Part shown: piece after piece, positions 12,285 through 24,943 of the stretch | Layout: each line of letters opens with the position of its first letter | Numbering within the stretch: position 1 is the first letter of the stretch | NCBI GenBank assembly: GCA_963691655.1 | Contig: OY829326.1 | Location: 40,079,989-40,143,988, forward strand | Origin: Toxonevra muliebris | Taxonomy: Eukaryota; Arthropoda; Insecta; Diptera; Pallopteridae | DNA: 64,000 nt | Reading direction: 5' to 3' | Program-made: the position numbers and the translations under genes | The notes under the pieces: model-generated | What the model was told of the DNA's origin: nothing | The model's input: the letters and a program-made list of their open reading frames with translations, nothing else | The model's database searches: none

Positions 12285-15018
12285 ATAAAAACCAAAAACA
12301 AAACAGCGCACAATTTTTATAATTTAAATTTAAAAAACAACAACACAAACAAAAACGATTCAATAAATCACAACATCCTTTTCAAAGCCAAACAATCTAA
12401 CAAAAAACATCCGCATATAGAGAAAGAAGCAAATTGTTACGGATAAATTTGTATACATAAATACACATATATATACATACAGATATATATATATATATAA
12501 AGATATTGATGATGAAATGAAAAGTTCATGTATTTTAATTAAAGAAATGAACAACAAATAAAATTTAAAAAACTTAAAATTAAAATTAATTCTTTTGTTA
12601 AAAAAAACTAAACAAAAATAAAAATAAAATAAAATTTATGCATATTTTTTAAACCATAATAAAATTTAAGCAATCCCCAAAACTACGAGAGAGAGCGCAA
12701 AAATCAAAATCGCCTAGAGTTTCAATTCTTAATTTCTTCGCCTTTGTTTTTCTCAATTTGTTCTAGTTTATAAAATAAATCGATTTTAGTGGGTAAATTT
12801 ATGTTCTAAAAGTTTTTTTTTTACGAAAAAATTTTGTGGTTAAAAGTAGAAACGTTTTTTATTTTTTACGAACTTTTTATTAATTTATTATTAAAATTTT
12901 TCCAAATTTACGAAAATATTTTTTATTTATTTTTTATTATTTTTTTAGTTTGTTGTTTGCTGATTGAGAAATTTTAGAATCAGCTTTTAACTTACTTAGC
13001 GGACAGAGTTAGCGTTTCTTTTCATAAAAGCGTTTGTGAGTTTGCTGTAGGCATACATTATAATTCAAATCTCGATTTCTTATCAAAATCATCGCTTCCA
13101 AGTACTTAAAATCTAAAATAACTGAATTGATTTGTTAGTTTTTCGATCCAAATCATTTTGCTGTCTCTTTTAATAAAAAATATAAAATACCATATTTATT
13201 TTGTACTCGAAAACGAGTATATTTAAAAAATATAAAACACATACATACATACATACGTATATGCAATCGTTATTTTGTTCATATTTTTTTATTTTTTACT
13301 AATTAATTAATATTGTATTTATACTGAGTGCTTAAGCTAGATTTTCTTGATCTAATTATTAAAACAAACAACAACACAAAAAAAAAAACAATAAATATTA
13401 TTAAGAAAATTGCTTATTTTTTGTATCATTTTTTAACGTAATAAATTTAAATCATTATAATTTTAATCCAAAGCAACCGAAAATAATGCCAAGCATTCAT
13501 TTCCATTCTTACCATGTAACTTATTTTCTCGCACCTTTATTGAAAGTTATTTTTCATGAGGTAAGTGACAATCAGAACCTCAGCTCGACGTTCTGTCGCT
13601 GATCAATATACTTTTTTAATCAGTCTAAATAGTAGATTTGCTCGATTTTTGTAACCCCCATCATGACTGGGTTTTTTTTTTTTTTTTGTTGAGAAGAATG
13701 GGTAAACACAAGATGTTTGACATCATCTTTAGTTTATATAATTTTTACTAATATATTTTTTAGATAAAAATAGATTCCTTGGTCCAGAAAAACTCTGATG
13801 TAGAAAATTTCAACAATATCGGGAGGTCCATAGATGATGGGCAAGTATAACGAAAAATTTTACATTACCTGGATATAAACCGCTATCTATGAACCTATCG
13901 AAACTCAAATTTGACACAGTAGGATTTTTTTTGGCCAGAAAACTAATTTTTAACCTCCATTTTATATCCTCTTAAGAGTATTTCGCAGAAAAAATCAGGG
14001 AAAATGGAGTTTTTGCTTATACTGGAGCGCCACCTATGGACCTCCCGATTTTGTTGAAATTTTGAGCACTAGAGTTTTTTTAACCGAGAAATCTATTTTG
14101 GCCTCTATAATGACCTAAAAATATTCCAAAGGGTACTCCGGAGCAAAAGTTAATGAAAATGTTATAAAACTAAAAATGTGCGGAGGTAAAAAAAATCAAA
14201 GACCGCTGTCATGTTAAAGGTTATAAGAATCCCCCTGTGTTGCGATTCTGTTTAATAAACAGGAAAACATGTCCAGTTAGCTCAAAAAATGATAAATATC
14301 TCATCTTCCACTATCGCCAAAATGAATCCTACTCTAACCATGCAGAAAACTCCTATAGATAACTATAAGTTTATAAATTATAAAATCTACGCTCAACGTC
14401 GAATATTCTCTCCGATTTTCTACTTTTTATAAATAATATCGAACTGTTTCAGTCAGAGCTTTTCTTTTTGAATAACTTTTAATAATTCTCCACCGTTTTA
14501 AGTTCATCAAAGAAGTAAAAACAAATTGTTCAAGAAAATATATGTACCTGCAATAAAACATTGAAAGACAATGGATGCAATTAAGAATACTTAAATAGGA
14601 TTGATAACTCATAACTTGTGTAGTGTAAAAGTATCGAAATATGGGAAACAAGAGTTAAATTATTAAATTTAATTTATATGATATTTTTGCAAATTGCAAA
14701 ACTGAGTAAAAGATTATAACAATACTGAATAAAATACTTATTGAGTGGTATCGAGTAAAAAAATTACTTGGATCGATTAAAAAGTATCGAGTATTTATTA
14801 GTATCGAATCATTACTAATTATAAAAATATAAAGTCAATGGAATTCCATTTATTTTGTTCCAAATTAGAAAGAATGGATAAAGCTTTCAAGAAGACGAAA
14901 TTGATTTTGAGTACTGAGTGATTGCTTCATTCGAAATAAAAATGCTAAAAACTTTAAATGTGTACTCATGCTAGATAATGAATACTTGGATTTAATGAAT
15001 ACCTTTGATAAATCATCA
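12285..15018. other. Paramyosin 3' UTR and intergenic sequence
   Basis: Several AATAAA motifs follow the stop, the first overlapping it at about 12282-12289 and more at 12362-12660. Simple repeats include an AT run near 12483-12500 and ACAT repeats near 13238-13258. A fold-back repeat lies at 13767-14100. No gene seen. Confidence 0.6.
13767..14100. repeat. Fold-back repeat with about 67-bp inverted arms
   Basis: The arm 13767-13833 is the approximate reverse complement of 14034-14100; both contain the core GGGAGGTCCATAG or its complement. Between them, about 13886-14010 is a diverged direct copy of the right arm plus its downstream sequence. The element is therefore three related units, one inverted. 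It has no coding capacity. It may be a MITE or a scrambled satellite-like repeat. Confidence 0.7.
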
Positions 15019-15195
15019 AGTTCGCGGTAGCATAGTGGTTAGTGTGCTAAGCAGGGCGACCTAGTTCAATTCTCGGCACAGTCAAACAAGTCTCCAAGAG
15101 TAAAAATTGCCTAATATTCGTGTACAAATATAACTGACACAACATGAATGGATGTTCCCCATAGACTGTTGTGCCATAAAAGATAAAAAGAAGAT
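15019..15195 (+). repeat. tRNA-derived SINE copy
   Basis: The head resembles a tRNA gene, with an A-box-like TAGCATAGTGGTTAG (about 15028-15042) and a B-box-like AGTTCAATTCT (about 15063-15073), then CGGCACA. A unique body follows, containing TCTCCAAGAGTAAAAATTGC (15091-15110), and an A-rich end near 15180-15195. The same body block is found on the minus strand at 42914-42940 behind another tRNA-like head, which makes this a dispersed family rather than a tRNA gene. Confidence 0.72.
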
Positions 15196-15407
15196 TGATG
15201 TATAGTATCATTAACTACTAGATCAACATTATACAAGTTAGTATCTATCCGAAATATATTTTAAAAGTTTCTACTTATATTATTTATATGAGCGAATAAA
15301 ACGAAAATTTAATTTCACTTAAAAAATATATATATTTTTTTCCATTTATTTACATGCTAAAAGTTAAGGTCTCTCACTTGAAATAATTAACGTTTATAAT
15401 TATTTCT

Positions 15408-16062
15408 TTAAATGGCAGCAACACCAATCGAGCTTTCGCCGACGAATTTTATTTTACCATAAGAGTCTTTCAGGAAAGCTGTAAAGATAAGCAAAAATAC
15501 AAAAATTTAGTACAATGTCACACCTATGAGGTTGGTTTATATGAGTTTTGACTTTAAAAAACTTTATGCTGAAGTTGGAAAGTTTTTGTGAATTTAAGTT
15601 AATAGCATTTTTGACTAATTGCGCTTGTTAAATACCTGGATCGATTTTTCCAACGAAACTACGTGGTGGCAAAGCTGCAGAATATAGCGATGTCAATGGA
15701 CCATAAGGTTTAGTCAACAATGGTACACCAATGTGCCAGCCGTAGTCGTTGAGAGCCCTCCATTGAACGGCATTAATTTTGGCAGCTGAGGCTTTAGCTC
15801 CAGCGGCATTTGTAAGCGCTGCTGCTTGTGCTTCAGCATTTGATTGCAGATTAATTATTTGCTGAGCAGGTGCTGCTGCGGGAGCGAGAATGTTAACGGG
15901 TGCTCCACTACCATAACCGGAAGCGAGAGCTGGTGCACCATAACCGGAAGCAAGAGCTGGTGCAGCATAACCGGAAGCTAGAGCTGGTGCACTGGCGCCA
16001 TAAGGAGCTGCCATCGCTGTAGCACAAATGCATGCAACAAGAAAAACTGCTAAACGGAACAT
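15408..16062 (-). CDS. Secreted Ala/Gly/Tyr-rich cuticle-type protein 1
   Basis: Two exons on the minus strand: 16062-15636 (142 codons plus one base, donor CCAG|GTATTT) and 15478-15408 (acceptor TTTACAG, stop TAA), giving 165 aa. Residues 1-18 (MFRLAVFLVACICATAMA) form a signal peptide. Three to four ALASGY-type repeats follow, then an Ala-rich stretch and a more ordered C-terminal half (VQWRALNDYGWHIGVPLLTK). The second exon adds a basic tail ending in FVGESSIGVAAI. If the intron were ignored, a false stop would come two codons after the donor. Low-complexity A/G/Y repeats after a signal peptide are typical of fly cuticle and chorion-like matrix proteins. No R&R chitin-binding motif was seen, so the exact family is unknown. 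It differs from its three neighbours in having a long first exon. Confidence 0.82.
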
Positions 16063-16178
16063 GTTTATATTTCGTTCAAAAAAACCGGAAATACCAAAAC
16101 GTCGTCTTTGTAAAAATTTCTAATGTTAGCCGAGTAAGCAAATTGTAAACTAATATAGCCAATGTTGTAGAAGTTTAG

Positions 16179-16186
16179 CTTTTATA
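16179..16186 (-). promoter_or_regulatory. TATA box of cuticle-type gene 1
   Basis: TATAAAAG on the minus strand within GCTATAAAAGC, about 115 bp upstream of the start codon. The expected start of transcription is near 16150. Confidence 0.6.
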
Positions 16187-17465
16187 GCAATTATATTTTA
16201 AGTAAATTTGAGATGAACTCACTGTTACGTGACAATATCTAAAATTCACTATTCTGCACTGCAATTTGCAACACCACCGGTGTACACTCGTTTTTATTTA
16301 TTTGTTTTTATTTGTCCACAATAAGCACATGAAGAAGAATTGTATTGCAGAGATTGGGTTCGGCGGTATTATTGTTTATTGCTGCTGCTATTGTTTCTGC
16401 TGCTACTGCCAACAATTGATAAGTTTTAACACTAGAGAGTAAAATTGCAATAACTGCGCGATAATTCTGAATGAAATTTCTTTCAATGTTGTAATGGTAG
16501 TGGTAATGTTTTTACAAATTTAACATGTACGTTAGACATGATATCTCTTTTTCTTCTGGGTCGGTCGTCATTAGAGCAGAATAAAAAAAGAAAAAAACTT
16601 GTTAACCATTGTAAATAAAATTTGAGTTGGCACAGTTTACGTTGTTTTTTTACTTTTTGCGCTCAATATTATCAACATTTCTGAAACCTTCATCACCAGA
16701 TACACATTAAAAATTTACCATATAGTTTAAAAAAAAAAACGTTGCTGACTATGAGTATGAGAATTTATTGAGATAGCATTTTTCTTTAACTCGCATTTAG
16801 TACAAATTGCGTAATGGAAAAAATTTGCATGCACATGAGGTGAAATTGTCCGTAGCTTGCAAAAATATTTAATTTTGAACCGAGTCTACTTTTTGCAAAA
16901 GTAGCATAGCTGAGTTGCTAGTTCATAAAATTGTAGAAAAGTGTGATTGCGAGTTCAATTATTCAATATATTTTTGGTAGTGGTCATATAGTACACAATT
17001 TGTACGCCATTTATCATTTAGGATTTAGAAAAATATTTACAAGTTTTTATATTAAATACTTAAGCAACAAAATATCACTATTTATTCTTCGTAATTCAAA
17101 TCTGTGTTCATGGAATATACCGAAAATTGATGAAATACAAAAGTTGTAGAAAAATTTTCAAGTTTTTAGCGATAAATCAATAACTGTTTAATTAGAATTT
17201 ACAAGAACTCTGTAAGCATATGCATTAATAGAATAGCGCTTATATCAAATAATATATTTATTTTTAAAATCAAACACGTTTTAATTTTAAATAATAGTTT
17301 TTACTTGTCTTTTGCACTTCGCCCAATCTTAGCCCATTTTTAGCATCTGCACGATTTTTCGTACAACAACTTTACACGCTCGTCAAAAATATATATCCAA
17401 ACTTATCCCAAAATTAATATTTTTACATTTGCTGCTTTAATTAATTAATTAATTAAAATATAAAA
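16187..17465. other. Intergenic, no gene seen
   Basis: AT-rich, with a CTG/TGC-rich patch near 16381-16412 and a TTAA tetranucleotide run near 17437-17455. No supported feature. Confidence 0.5.
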
Positions 17466-17474
17466 CGGAATTAA

Positions 17475-18185
17475 GGGTTAATATTATTAAGGTTTATCCC
17501 AAGGGATCCAAACTGGATGAAAAGGTAGGGAGAAGGGTATTTTCTATTAAGCTTATCGACTGCCTGACCATAGCAACGTCTTCCAAGCTGAGGTCATGAC
17601 CATACCGGTTGTGGGGAACTGGCTGAAATATATCACTGTTCCAAACCACAGTAATAAAATAGTTAATATACTAGCTAGATTGGGTACAAAAACTCCTCTT
17701 ACTCAATTTAAAAACTGCCTGGGTGTCCCACTGACAACCTGCAGTCGTAATGTTCAAACAGAGTTCTTAAACCTGGCGAAATCACCAAGCAGGCATGACC
17801 AGAACATAACCCCAAACGCTGTAGGAAGCTATTTTCTTTATAAGCCAAATAAACAAATCTGTGGCAGTAATAACTGGTCACTGCCATATAGGCGTACACG
17901 TCTTTAGGTTGGGAACGCCCCTAAACCACTATTGCAGAAGTTGTTAAGATGAAGAGGAGGAGGAATCCAATTCTTACTACCTATGCTTCTGCCCAGCTCT
18001 GTCTACCTGAAGAAAAAATTCCCTAGGTTAATACTTTCTCGACGACCTGTCCGACATGGGGCCAGCTGATCTAGGGACCTATTTATATTTAACAAAAGGA
18101 AGTGGATAGAATACCCACGTGTCAACATAACGAGCCGTATTTGGCTAACTGCATCTTGATGGTCACCCACTTAACCTAACCAAAC
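17475..18185 (+). mobile_element. Dead non-LTR retrotransposon, 3' end with RNase H region
   Basis: Broken frames read like the C-terminus of a fly non-LTR element whose polyprotein ends with an RNase H domain: GSKLDEKVG, then FSIKLIDCLTIATSSKLR, then LARLGTKTPL and FKNCLGVPLTTC. A further stretch recalls the terminal Cys/His-like segment (NHYCRSC, DEEEESNSYYLC). The copy is 5'-truncated, has stops and frame changes, and ends close to CTTAACCTAACC, the kind of tail usual for such elements. It is not functional. Confidence 0.75.
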
Positions 18186-19315
18186 CTTATTAACAAAAAA
18201 TAGTAAAGGCACATATTTATTCTGTATATCTTAACAAGTTTTCATACATTTCTCATAAACTGCAGCTGACCAAACTTTAAAACCTATTGAAAAATAGGCA
18301 AATCTAAGCAAATTTACATTTTCCCCAAATTTTGTAGCTTTTAACTTATACTTACGTCAAAAATGATATTTTGTGTACTTTGTTATACAGTTGGTCATCG
18401 CATTTTCCCGAGGTAGCCCAATTACACCCTCTTAAAAAAAAATTTGGTTATAATTTTTTTGATTGCTTGAATGTCGCATTGGAAAAACTATGTTGTAAAA
18501 ATTTTCAAAATTGGATCCAGGTGCCTGTTCAAAATCCTGTTAATCGACTTGAACTAAATAAATTTTATAATATATTTTCAGTTGGGAATCAGTTTTAAGC
18601 TTTTTGATATTTTTATTCAAATATTCATAGTGATTTTTCGATTTGATTTTAGTAGTTTTCAAAACTAAGCTAAATAACAAACCCACAAAATTTGTGTTAA
18701 TGAATCAGCGAGATTTAGCTTATTATTTCGGATAAATGCTCATAACAGAATTTCAGAAATGTCAAAACTCGTTGACCCGATTGTGGAACGACGATCAATG
18801 TTTCCAATGGCAGGTCTTCATATATCGACCAAAAGCAATTTGATGGAGGAAATTGCTTTTGGTAGCCAAACTAGTACTCAATTCTTGTCCTTTCGTAAAA
18901 TTTTGTACTGGTTGGCAAAGGAACTTAGCTTACTCACTACAAATGAACTAAAGTAAATGGATTCCACCCACTGTTTCTTTTGAATGATATTATATTAATA
19001 TACATAAGGTTGATCCACAAAAACAAAAACTGAATAGTATTTTTCTTTTATAAATTAAAATTTATTATGACAAGTATTTTGATTTTAACGAAGAAATGCT
19101 CTCTACTAAATGATTAACCAAACAACAATTTTGAATTCATATAACTTTAACTTAAGCATACAAAACTAATAATTTTGAATTTAGAATTTAGTAACTGGTC
19201 ACAAAATTTCACATATTGCTTTTCTTTTTTTTTCACGCCGTAATATCTAAAAATGCTTAAAATCTGTTTGTGTAATCAATAAAATTTATTTAACACTTAA
19301 GTAATTTTTGGTAAT
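18186..19315. other. Intergenic, no gene seen
   Basis: AT-rich. Short open frames (for example 18371-18598 and 18759-18956) have no recognisable motif or splice context. Confidence 0.5.
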
Positions 19316-20284
19316 TTAATAAGCAGCGCCAATTGGAAGTGCTGCAGGTGCAGCTCCTCCATAAGCAGCACTGTTACCGGCATAACCGCGAGCACCAGCA
19401 TGATTAGGAATAAACAATTTTGCAATTGGATCTGAAGCAACAATTGGCAAAGCAACTGTGCTGTATCTGATTGGAGTTTGGAAGGTTTTGTAACTGTGTC
19501 TGCCGCTGTTGATTTCAGTAACGGAAGCAGGGAGAATTGAGAATCTAGGAGCAGCAGCACCACCATGATGGCCATAACCACCAGGAGCAGCAGCACCAGC
19601 ATAACCAGGGAGAGCAGGAGCAGCAGCAGCACCATAACCGTGGTGAGCAGGAGCAGCAGCGCCATAACCAGCAGCAGATGGAGCAGCAGAAATGAGGCTA
19701 CCGCCATAACCGAGAGCGGGGGCTGCTGCAGCACCATAACCATGGGAAGCAGGAACAGCACCATAACCAGGGGCAGCATTAATAGCGCCATAACCACCAG
19801 CACCAATTAATGGAGCAGCGCTGTGGCTTGAGGATGATACAGGTCCGATAGAAGGAGCTGAAGCAGCAACAACATATTTAGGTTGAGTATAAGATCCACC
19901 TGCACCGCTACCATACGCTGATGAGCCACCATTCAAATATCTCTCAATGCTGCCCAAATTGGCAATATTACCCAAACTGGCCAAATTCACTTGCTGTACA
20001 GCAGCACCACCATATGCACTGGGAGCAGCATGGCTACCATATGCGCTGGGAGCAGCATGTCCACTATATGCACCGAGAGCAGCACCGTTTCCATAACAGT
20101 TGGCTACTGCAACGGAAGCGAAAAGCACCAATGCGAGACTCTATAGAAAAAGATGAAACAAAAACAAAAACATTTCAATTAAACATCGGAAGTACATAAA
20201 TACATACAGTATGAATTTCAAGAACAACAACAATACAACTTTTGAATAATTCAAAGCGTCTCCACTTACCACAAATCTGTTCAT
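19316..20284 (-). CDS. Secreted Gly/Ala/Tyr-rich cuticle-type protein 2
   Basis: Two exons on the minus strand: 20284-20270 (five codons, MNRFV, donor GTAAGT) and 20140-19316 (acceptor CTATAG), giving 279 aa. The signal peptide MNRFVSLALVLFASVAVA is split by the intron after codon 5. The body is built of GYGAA, AAPA and YGG-type repeats. Two ordered blocks stand out: a Gln/Leu/Asn-rich one (QQVNLASLGNIANLGSIERY) and a near C-terminal one (RFSILPASVTEINSGRHSYK, then TPIRYSTVALPIVASDPIAK). The C-terminus is GAAY. The repeats and secretion indicate a structural cuticle or other extracellular matrix protein; the precise family is not known. Long frames on the opposite strand and in the other minus frame are artefacts of GCA/GCT-rich DNA. 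Confidence 0.88.
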
Positions 20285-20360
20285 GCTGGTATTCTGTGTG
20301 TGTAACGTCTTTGGTTAATTCAACAATCGGTACTAATAAATAAGCATATGCTGCACACTT

Positions 20361-20369
20361 CTTTTTATA
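20361..20369 (-). promoter_or_regulatory. TATA box of cuticle-type gene 2
   Basis: TATAAAAAG on the minus strand, 77 bp before the start codon. Transcription probably starts near 20335. Confidence 0.6.
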
Positions 20370-22225
20370 ACAAAATAAAATTCGATGCTTTCAAGACGTG
20401 ATTTTAAATCATAAATATTGCAACGAGAAGAAATTTATAATTCTATGAGATTTTGTATTCTGTTTCATGCCAATCAATGTAGTACATACACCCATATGTA
20501 CAGCTTCAGCTGAGAGGGGGAAAAGAAACGAAGGAGGGGCAAAGAATCACAGAGATATTTTGTCAAAGCTAAATATATGCGTGCATTTTGCCACTGAAAA
20601 TTGTAAACAAATTACAATTTTTTTAATTACAATATTTTGAAATGGAGATAAAACTCTTAAGATGAGTGGCTGACTCTCTTTAGTATGATTGAATATGTAT
20701 CTAAATAGGTAAACACAATCATAACCACCACACACAGAGGTGTTCTCCATCCATCTATATACAAACAATAAATTGTTCATTGGTATGTTATCATGCAAAA
20801 CACGTGGTTTTGGACCACAAAGTATTGTGTTTATCAAAAGTAACTGAAAGTCGGCCAAGCTTATGTGCGAGCATTGGAGATAGAAACAATTACCTCATAA
20901 TTATGATTATAATCAAATGAGAGCAAAAAAAGAGTATAAATATCAATACTTGGGTGCCCATATATCTCAGTTTCTTATTCTGGTAATTGTGTGTTTAATC
21001 AGTCATTGAGATTCGAAGTTATTCAAATTTTTAATTTTTGGATATTTTTTTTTTCCTGTAAAAATATCAAATCGAACACAAATATAAAGACCAATATGTT
21101 AGACATAGTTAAATCGCTAATATTATCAAATTTCTCGAATACAGAACTATTGGATTAAGAACTGATTGATGCTGGCTCAAATTTGGTTTAAGATTTACGA
21201 AGCTGATTAATGAATCAGATCGAAACCGACTTCTGCCATGAGTTAACGAGCTTCTTTATTACATTCGTTTTGATAATATTTTATTTATTTTTGAAAATAG
21301 TTCTATTGAAATTTTAAAAACTTGTAGTTTTTTATATTATTTTCAAACAAATTTTACAAATAGAAAGCTAATCAAAACTAGCAATTAAAGTTCGTGAGCT
21401 GAATAGTTTTGAAAAACTTTAGTAATTGGCTAATTTTGGCCAAATAAAGACTAACAAATAATAATTACTCAAAAATGATTAGGTACTGCACCAAAATACT
21501 TGATAAATCTGCTAACTAATGCGAAAATTTTATTTCAATTTTATTTTTTGCAATTTAGATATTTTTTATACATTTATTGCTTTTATAAAATATAAGCCAA
21601 AAAGTATGTTCCATAAATTAATTTATAATAAACTTTTTTCGTTTTTCAATTAATTAAAATAATCACATATGTATATTGGTGAGAATTTATATTTAAATTT
21701 AAATTAATTTACATTAGTCAACTATCATGACGGGAACATATTATATGAACACTTTTTTTAAATTCAAAGAAATCATCAAATTATCCAAATCAATATTTTT
21801 TTTGAATATTAGACAGAACGAAAAAAAAAGTTAACTTCTTATTTATTATACTGACCACAATTGGTAGTTATGACCGACATGGACTTCGTTGCCGGTACCA
21901 GTACTTTTTGAAAATCAAATCAAATGCGGAATGACTTCTTTTGGACTATATAATTATAACACATATATATATCAGAAACAAAGAGGCAACTATTAATAAA
22001 TGCATTCATATCATGTATACAAAGTCAAAATAAAGGGGGAAATTTAGCCCTCACAAAAAAATTTCAAACACTTAAAAATTTAATAACTTAAACAAGCAAA
22101 AAGGTGAACATAATTAGTTATTGTTGTTTTTAGTTATTACGATTTACTTTTAATTATAAGAATAATGAATAATCCTGCTCATTAAACTACTTTCCTTCTC
22201 TATGGAAATGTGCTGAAATAATAAT
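20370..22225. other. Intergenic, no gene seen
   Basis: AT-rich DNA. The open frame at 20547-20858 (-) has no recognisable domain, and I found nothing else to support. Confidence 0.5.
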
Positions 22226-22229
22226 GATA

Positions 22230-22765
22230 CCTAAACCAAATAAACCTGAAAACTCATAGACCTATAAGTTGACTGGCAATATTCTCGAAAATATCCAAAG
22301 TAGTAGATTGCTAATAATTCAAGAAAATAAGAATATAGTTCCGAATCACCAATCGTCAAAAGCACGGTATTCCTGAGCAATATCATCAATACGGTCACTA
22401 ACTTTCTAGAACGCAAAAAATATTGCTCTGCCATATTTTTGGACATTCAAGAAGCGTTCGAAAAAGTTTGGCATCAAGGGCTGTTATACAAATTAAAAAA
22501 TTTACTTCCAGCTCCATTTTATTTGGTCTTAAAGTCCTATCATTCTCTGTTAAAGTAAATGATGAAACATCAGCCAAATGTCAAGTGAAAGCCGGAGTAC
22601 CACAGGGCAATGTTCTGTGTCCTGCTCTTTATCCGATTTTTACCTGCGACTTGCCTGAAACTGATGGTGTTACCATAGCTACTTATCCATTTTAGCGTCA
22701 AATTAATCTCCTACAGAAGCTGCTAATCTAGTTCAGAAACAGCTCGATTATGGTTACTTCGTGGA
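22230..22765 (+). mobile_element. Dead Jockey-type non-LTR reverse transcriptase fragment
   Basis: Across broken frames the sequence reads as a Jockey-like RT: IPKPNKP, then the conserved IFLDIQEAFEKVWHQGLLYK, then KVNDETSAKCQVKAGVPQGN. The YADD catalytic block is lost (TIATYPF followed by a stop). Both the 5' ORF1/endonuclease part and the 3' end are missing. It is not functional. Confidence 0.8.
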
Positions 22766-23739
22766 TGAGTGCTTGACTGGAGTTCCATTTGCCTCAGGTT
22801 CGATTCCCAGATGGGGTTAAATTCTTAAAAAATGTCCAAATGGATTGTTCTAATAAAATGGATCTTTTCGGTGATTTAGTTCATAAATACGTGACTCAAG
22901 TACCAGTTCAACGGATTCTATTCTCAGGTAGAGAATGGAATCAACCAAAAACAAAACCCCAGATAGGAAAGACAAAATTTGAATACAGGGTAGGAATCAG
23001 CGATCTTAAATTATTCTTAAAATTCTACTAATAAACCAATCTAAAACCGAAAACTGAATAAATTTATCCTATTGTTATATTTTCCACGTTCCTTTTCCTT
23101 GGAAATAGATTGTAGAAATTGTGAAATGCTTTGCTACAAGAACAGGATTTCCCCAAAATGCGTAAAGTACGTTTTCACATGGCCATACTTTTGAAATTGT
23201 TAGTCATCGAAATAAAGTTTATGAATAAGCTAAAAAAAACGAATCACGAACGAGAAAAAAACGCTCCAGCCCGCGTTTTGGTGCATATGGAGAATTTGTT
23301 TTTTTATTTCCACCCCAAAAATGTTTCCTGTATCCGCCACTGGTATATGTATATTTTCAACCAATACAAACGGATTCCGGTTTGGAATTCATTACTTTAA
23401 ATTTGCGGCACAGTGTTATTGAATGAAAAAAACTATTTTGTTTAAGGTTTGTAGCCAGAAGCTTAGTTACTATGACCACCCTTAATACTGAAATCTATCG
23501 AACTTTTTAAATCTTTTCCTGGAAATTCATCTCATTTAAAAACTAGTTGAAAGCCTAAGAATTTCCTTAATCCCCCTAGTTTCTCTAACTTATTTTAAAA
23601 GAATCCCAAAATGATAAAAAGTGAAATTTAATTTTTTTTTTTTTTTTAATTTTTACTTAAAACATTTATCACTTTTTTGCGTCAACTTGAAAAATCAAGC
23701 TGAATAACATATTTTTTCCAATGGCCATTTCGATAGATT
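22766..23739. other. Intergenic, no gene seen
   Basis: Contains an 89-codon open frame at 23131-23400 (+) with no motif I know and no splice or promoter context. A T-run lies at 23632-23647. Nothing else supported. Confidence 0.45.
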
Positions 23740-24397
23740 TCAATAAGCAGCAGCTGGAGCATGTGCTAGTGCAGGTGCAGCATAAGTTGCACCACCGCCA
23801 TAACCAGCAGCATTGCCATAACCAGCAGCATTGCCATAACCAGCAGCACCGCCGATACCAATATTGCCTGTTGGGACTACAGTGTTCGAAACGGCGTAAG
23901 ATGGAACAACCCACAATGTATATGAGCCTGCTCTCAATGGTACATTAGCTGATGCAGCCGAAGCGGCAGCTCTTGGACGCGAGCCAGCGCCTACCAATGA
24001 ACCTGTGGCGCCACCTGCCGCAATATGACCGATCCTAACTGCCCTGTATGCATCTCCGCTGGGCGCTGAAACTGGATTCCAAACGCTTGGTGGGGGAATA
24101 TTGTGCACAACTACTGGTGGTTGGGGAACTACAATTGCACTACCACCTCCATATGAGGAAGCAGCTGGAGCGAGAGCAGCACCATATGGGGCAGCAGCTA
24201 AAGCGGGGGCAGCAGCTAGAGCGGGGGCAATAGCTAAAGCGGGAGCAGCACCATAACCGCCAGCAGCATGGCCATAGGATGAGGCGTTGACGAGTGTCAT
24301 CGCGAGTGTGACAAATGCAAACTGTAAGAGAAAATAAGTTACAAATTTTATCCTTCTATGAAAATTTTATATTGCTACTTACAATGAACTTATTCAT
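23740..24397 (-). CDS. Secreted Ala/Gly/Tyr-rich cuticle-type protein 3
   Basis: Two exons on the minus strand: 24397-24383 (MNKFI, donor GTAAGT) and 24321-23740 (acceptor TTACAG), giving 198 aa. Signal peptide MNKFIFAFVTLAMTLVNA is split after codon 5. It is followed by APALA repeats, a Pro/Val block (VVPQPPVVVHNIPPPSVW), an ordered middle (GDAYRAVRIGHIAAGG...) and AAGYGN repeats, ending PAAAY. The overall plan (microexon, signal, A/G/Y repeats, aromatic C-terminus) matches genes 2 and 4, so these three are most likely tandem paralogues of a cuticle protein group. The central blocks are different in each. Confidence 0.88.
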
Positions 24398-24464
24398 TAT
24401 GTGGTATGTTTGTATACTATGGCTTAAAATAATTAAACTATAAATTTCAATAGAATTTCAAATG

Positions 24465-24472
24465 CTTTTATA
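24465..24472 (-). promoter_or_regulatory. TATA box of cuticle-type gene 3
   Basis: TATAAAAG on the minus strand, 68 bp upstream of the start codon. Transcription probably starts near 24440. Confidence 0.6.
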
Positions 24473-24943
24473 CTCAAAAATTAAGTCGTCTGCGCCGTGT
24501 GTCAACATTACGTGACACATTCAAACAATATTTACTCCAGGCATGGTTCGTGAAGATTACCACCAAAGGTTGAAATTGAGTTTTCGTAATTGTTTGTTTA
24601 TTTTCTATTTTGCTTTTGTTTTTTTTTTATTTAAATTTTTTGTTCTGAATTTGTTACGCGAATGCGTGTGATAATTCTGGGTTGGTTCGTTGGTTAGCTG
24701 CATTTCTTCGAACTTTTTTGCGACTCTCAAACTTTTTTCTGTTATGTTCATTTTAATTACTTGCATTAACATACGAACATAATTTTTAAATACTATACAT
24801 ATAAGTATAATAAAAGTGGTGCTGATTTTTGAAATTGTTTTTGCAATCTTTTTAGACCGGAAGCAAGATATGGTATGGTAGCAAAAACTGAGTTATTTAT
24901 TTCTATCAAAAAGAATTAGAGAAAAGAATAGCCCTGTCCACAA

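Noticed and set aside
13493..13563. 25-codon frame ending in a GTAAGT donor after paramyosin
   Set aside because: No partner exon, no promoter, inside the likely 3' flank of paramyosin; probably chance.
15019..15095. Functional tRNA gene
   Set aside because: A- and B-box-like blocks exist but the cloverleaf does not close, and the same body block recurs at 43 kb, so it is a SINE head.
19297..19806. 169-codon Leu/Val/Met-rich frame overlapping cuticle-type gene 2
   Set aside because: It is a frame-shifted reading of GCA/GCT/CCA repeats in the real gene; composition is an artefact and it has no start context or splice logic.
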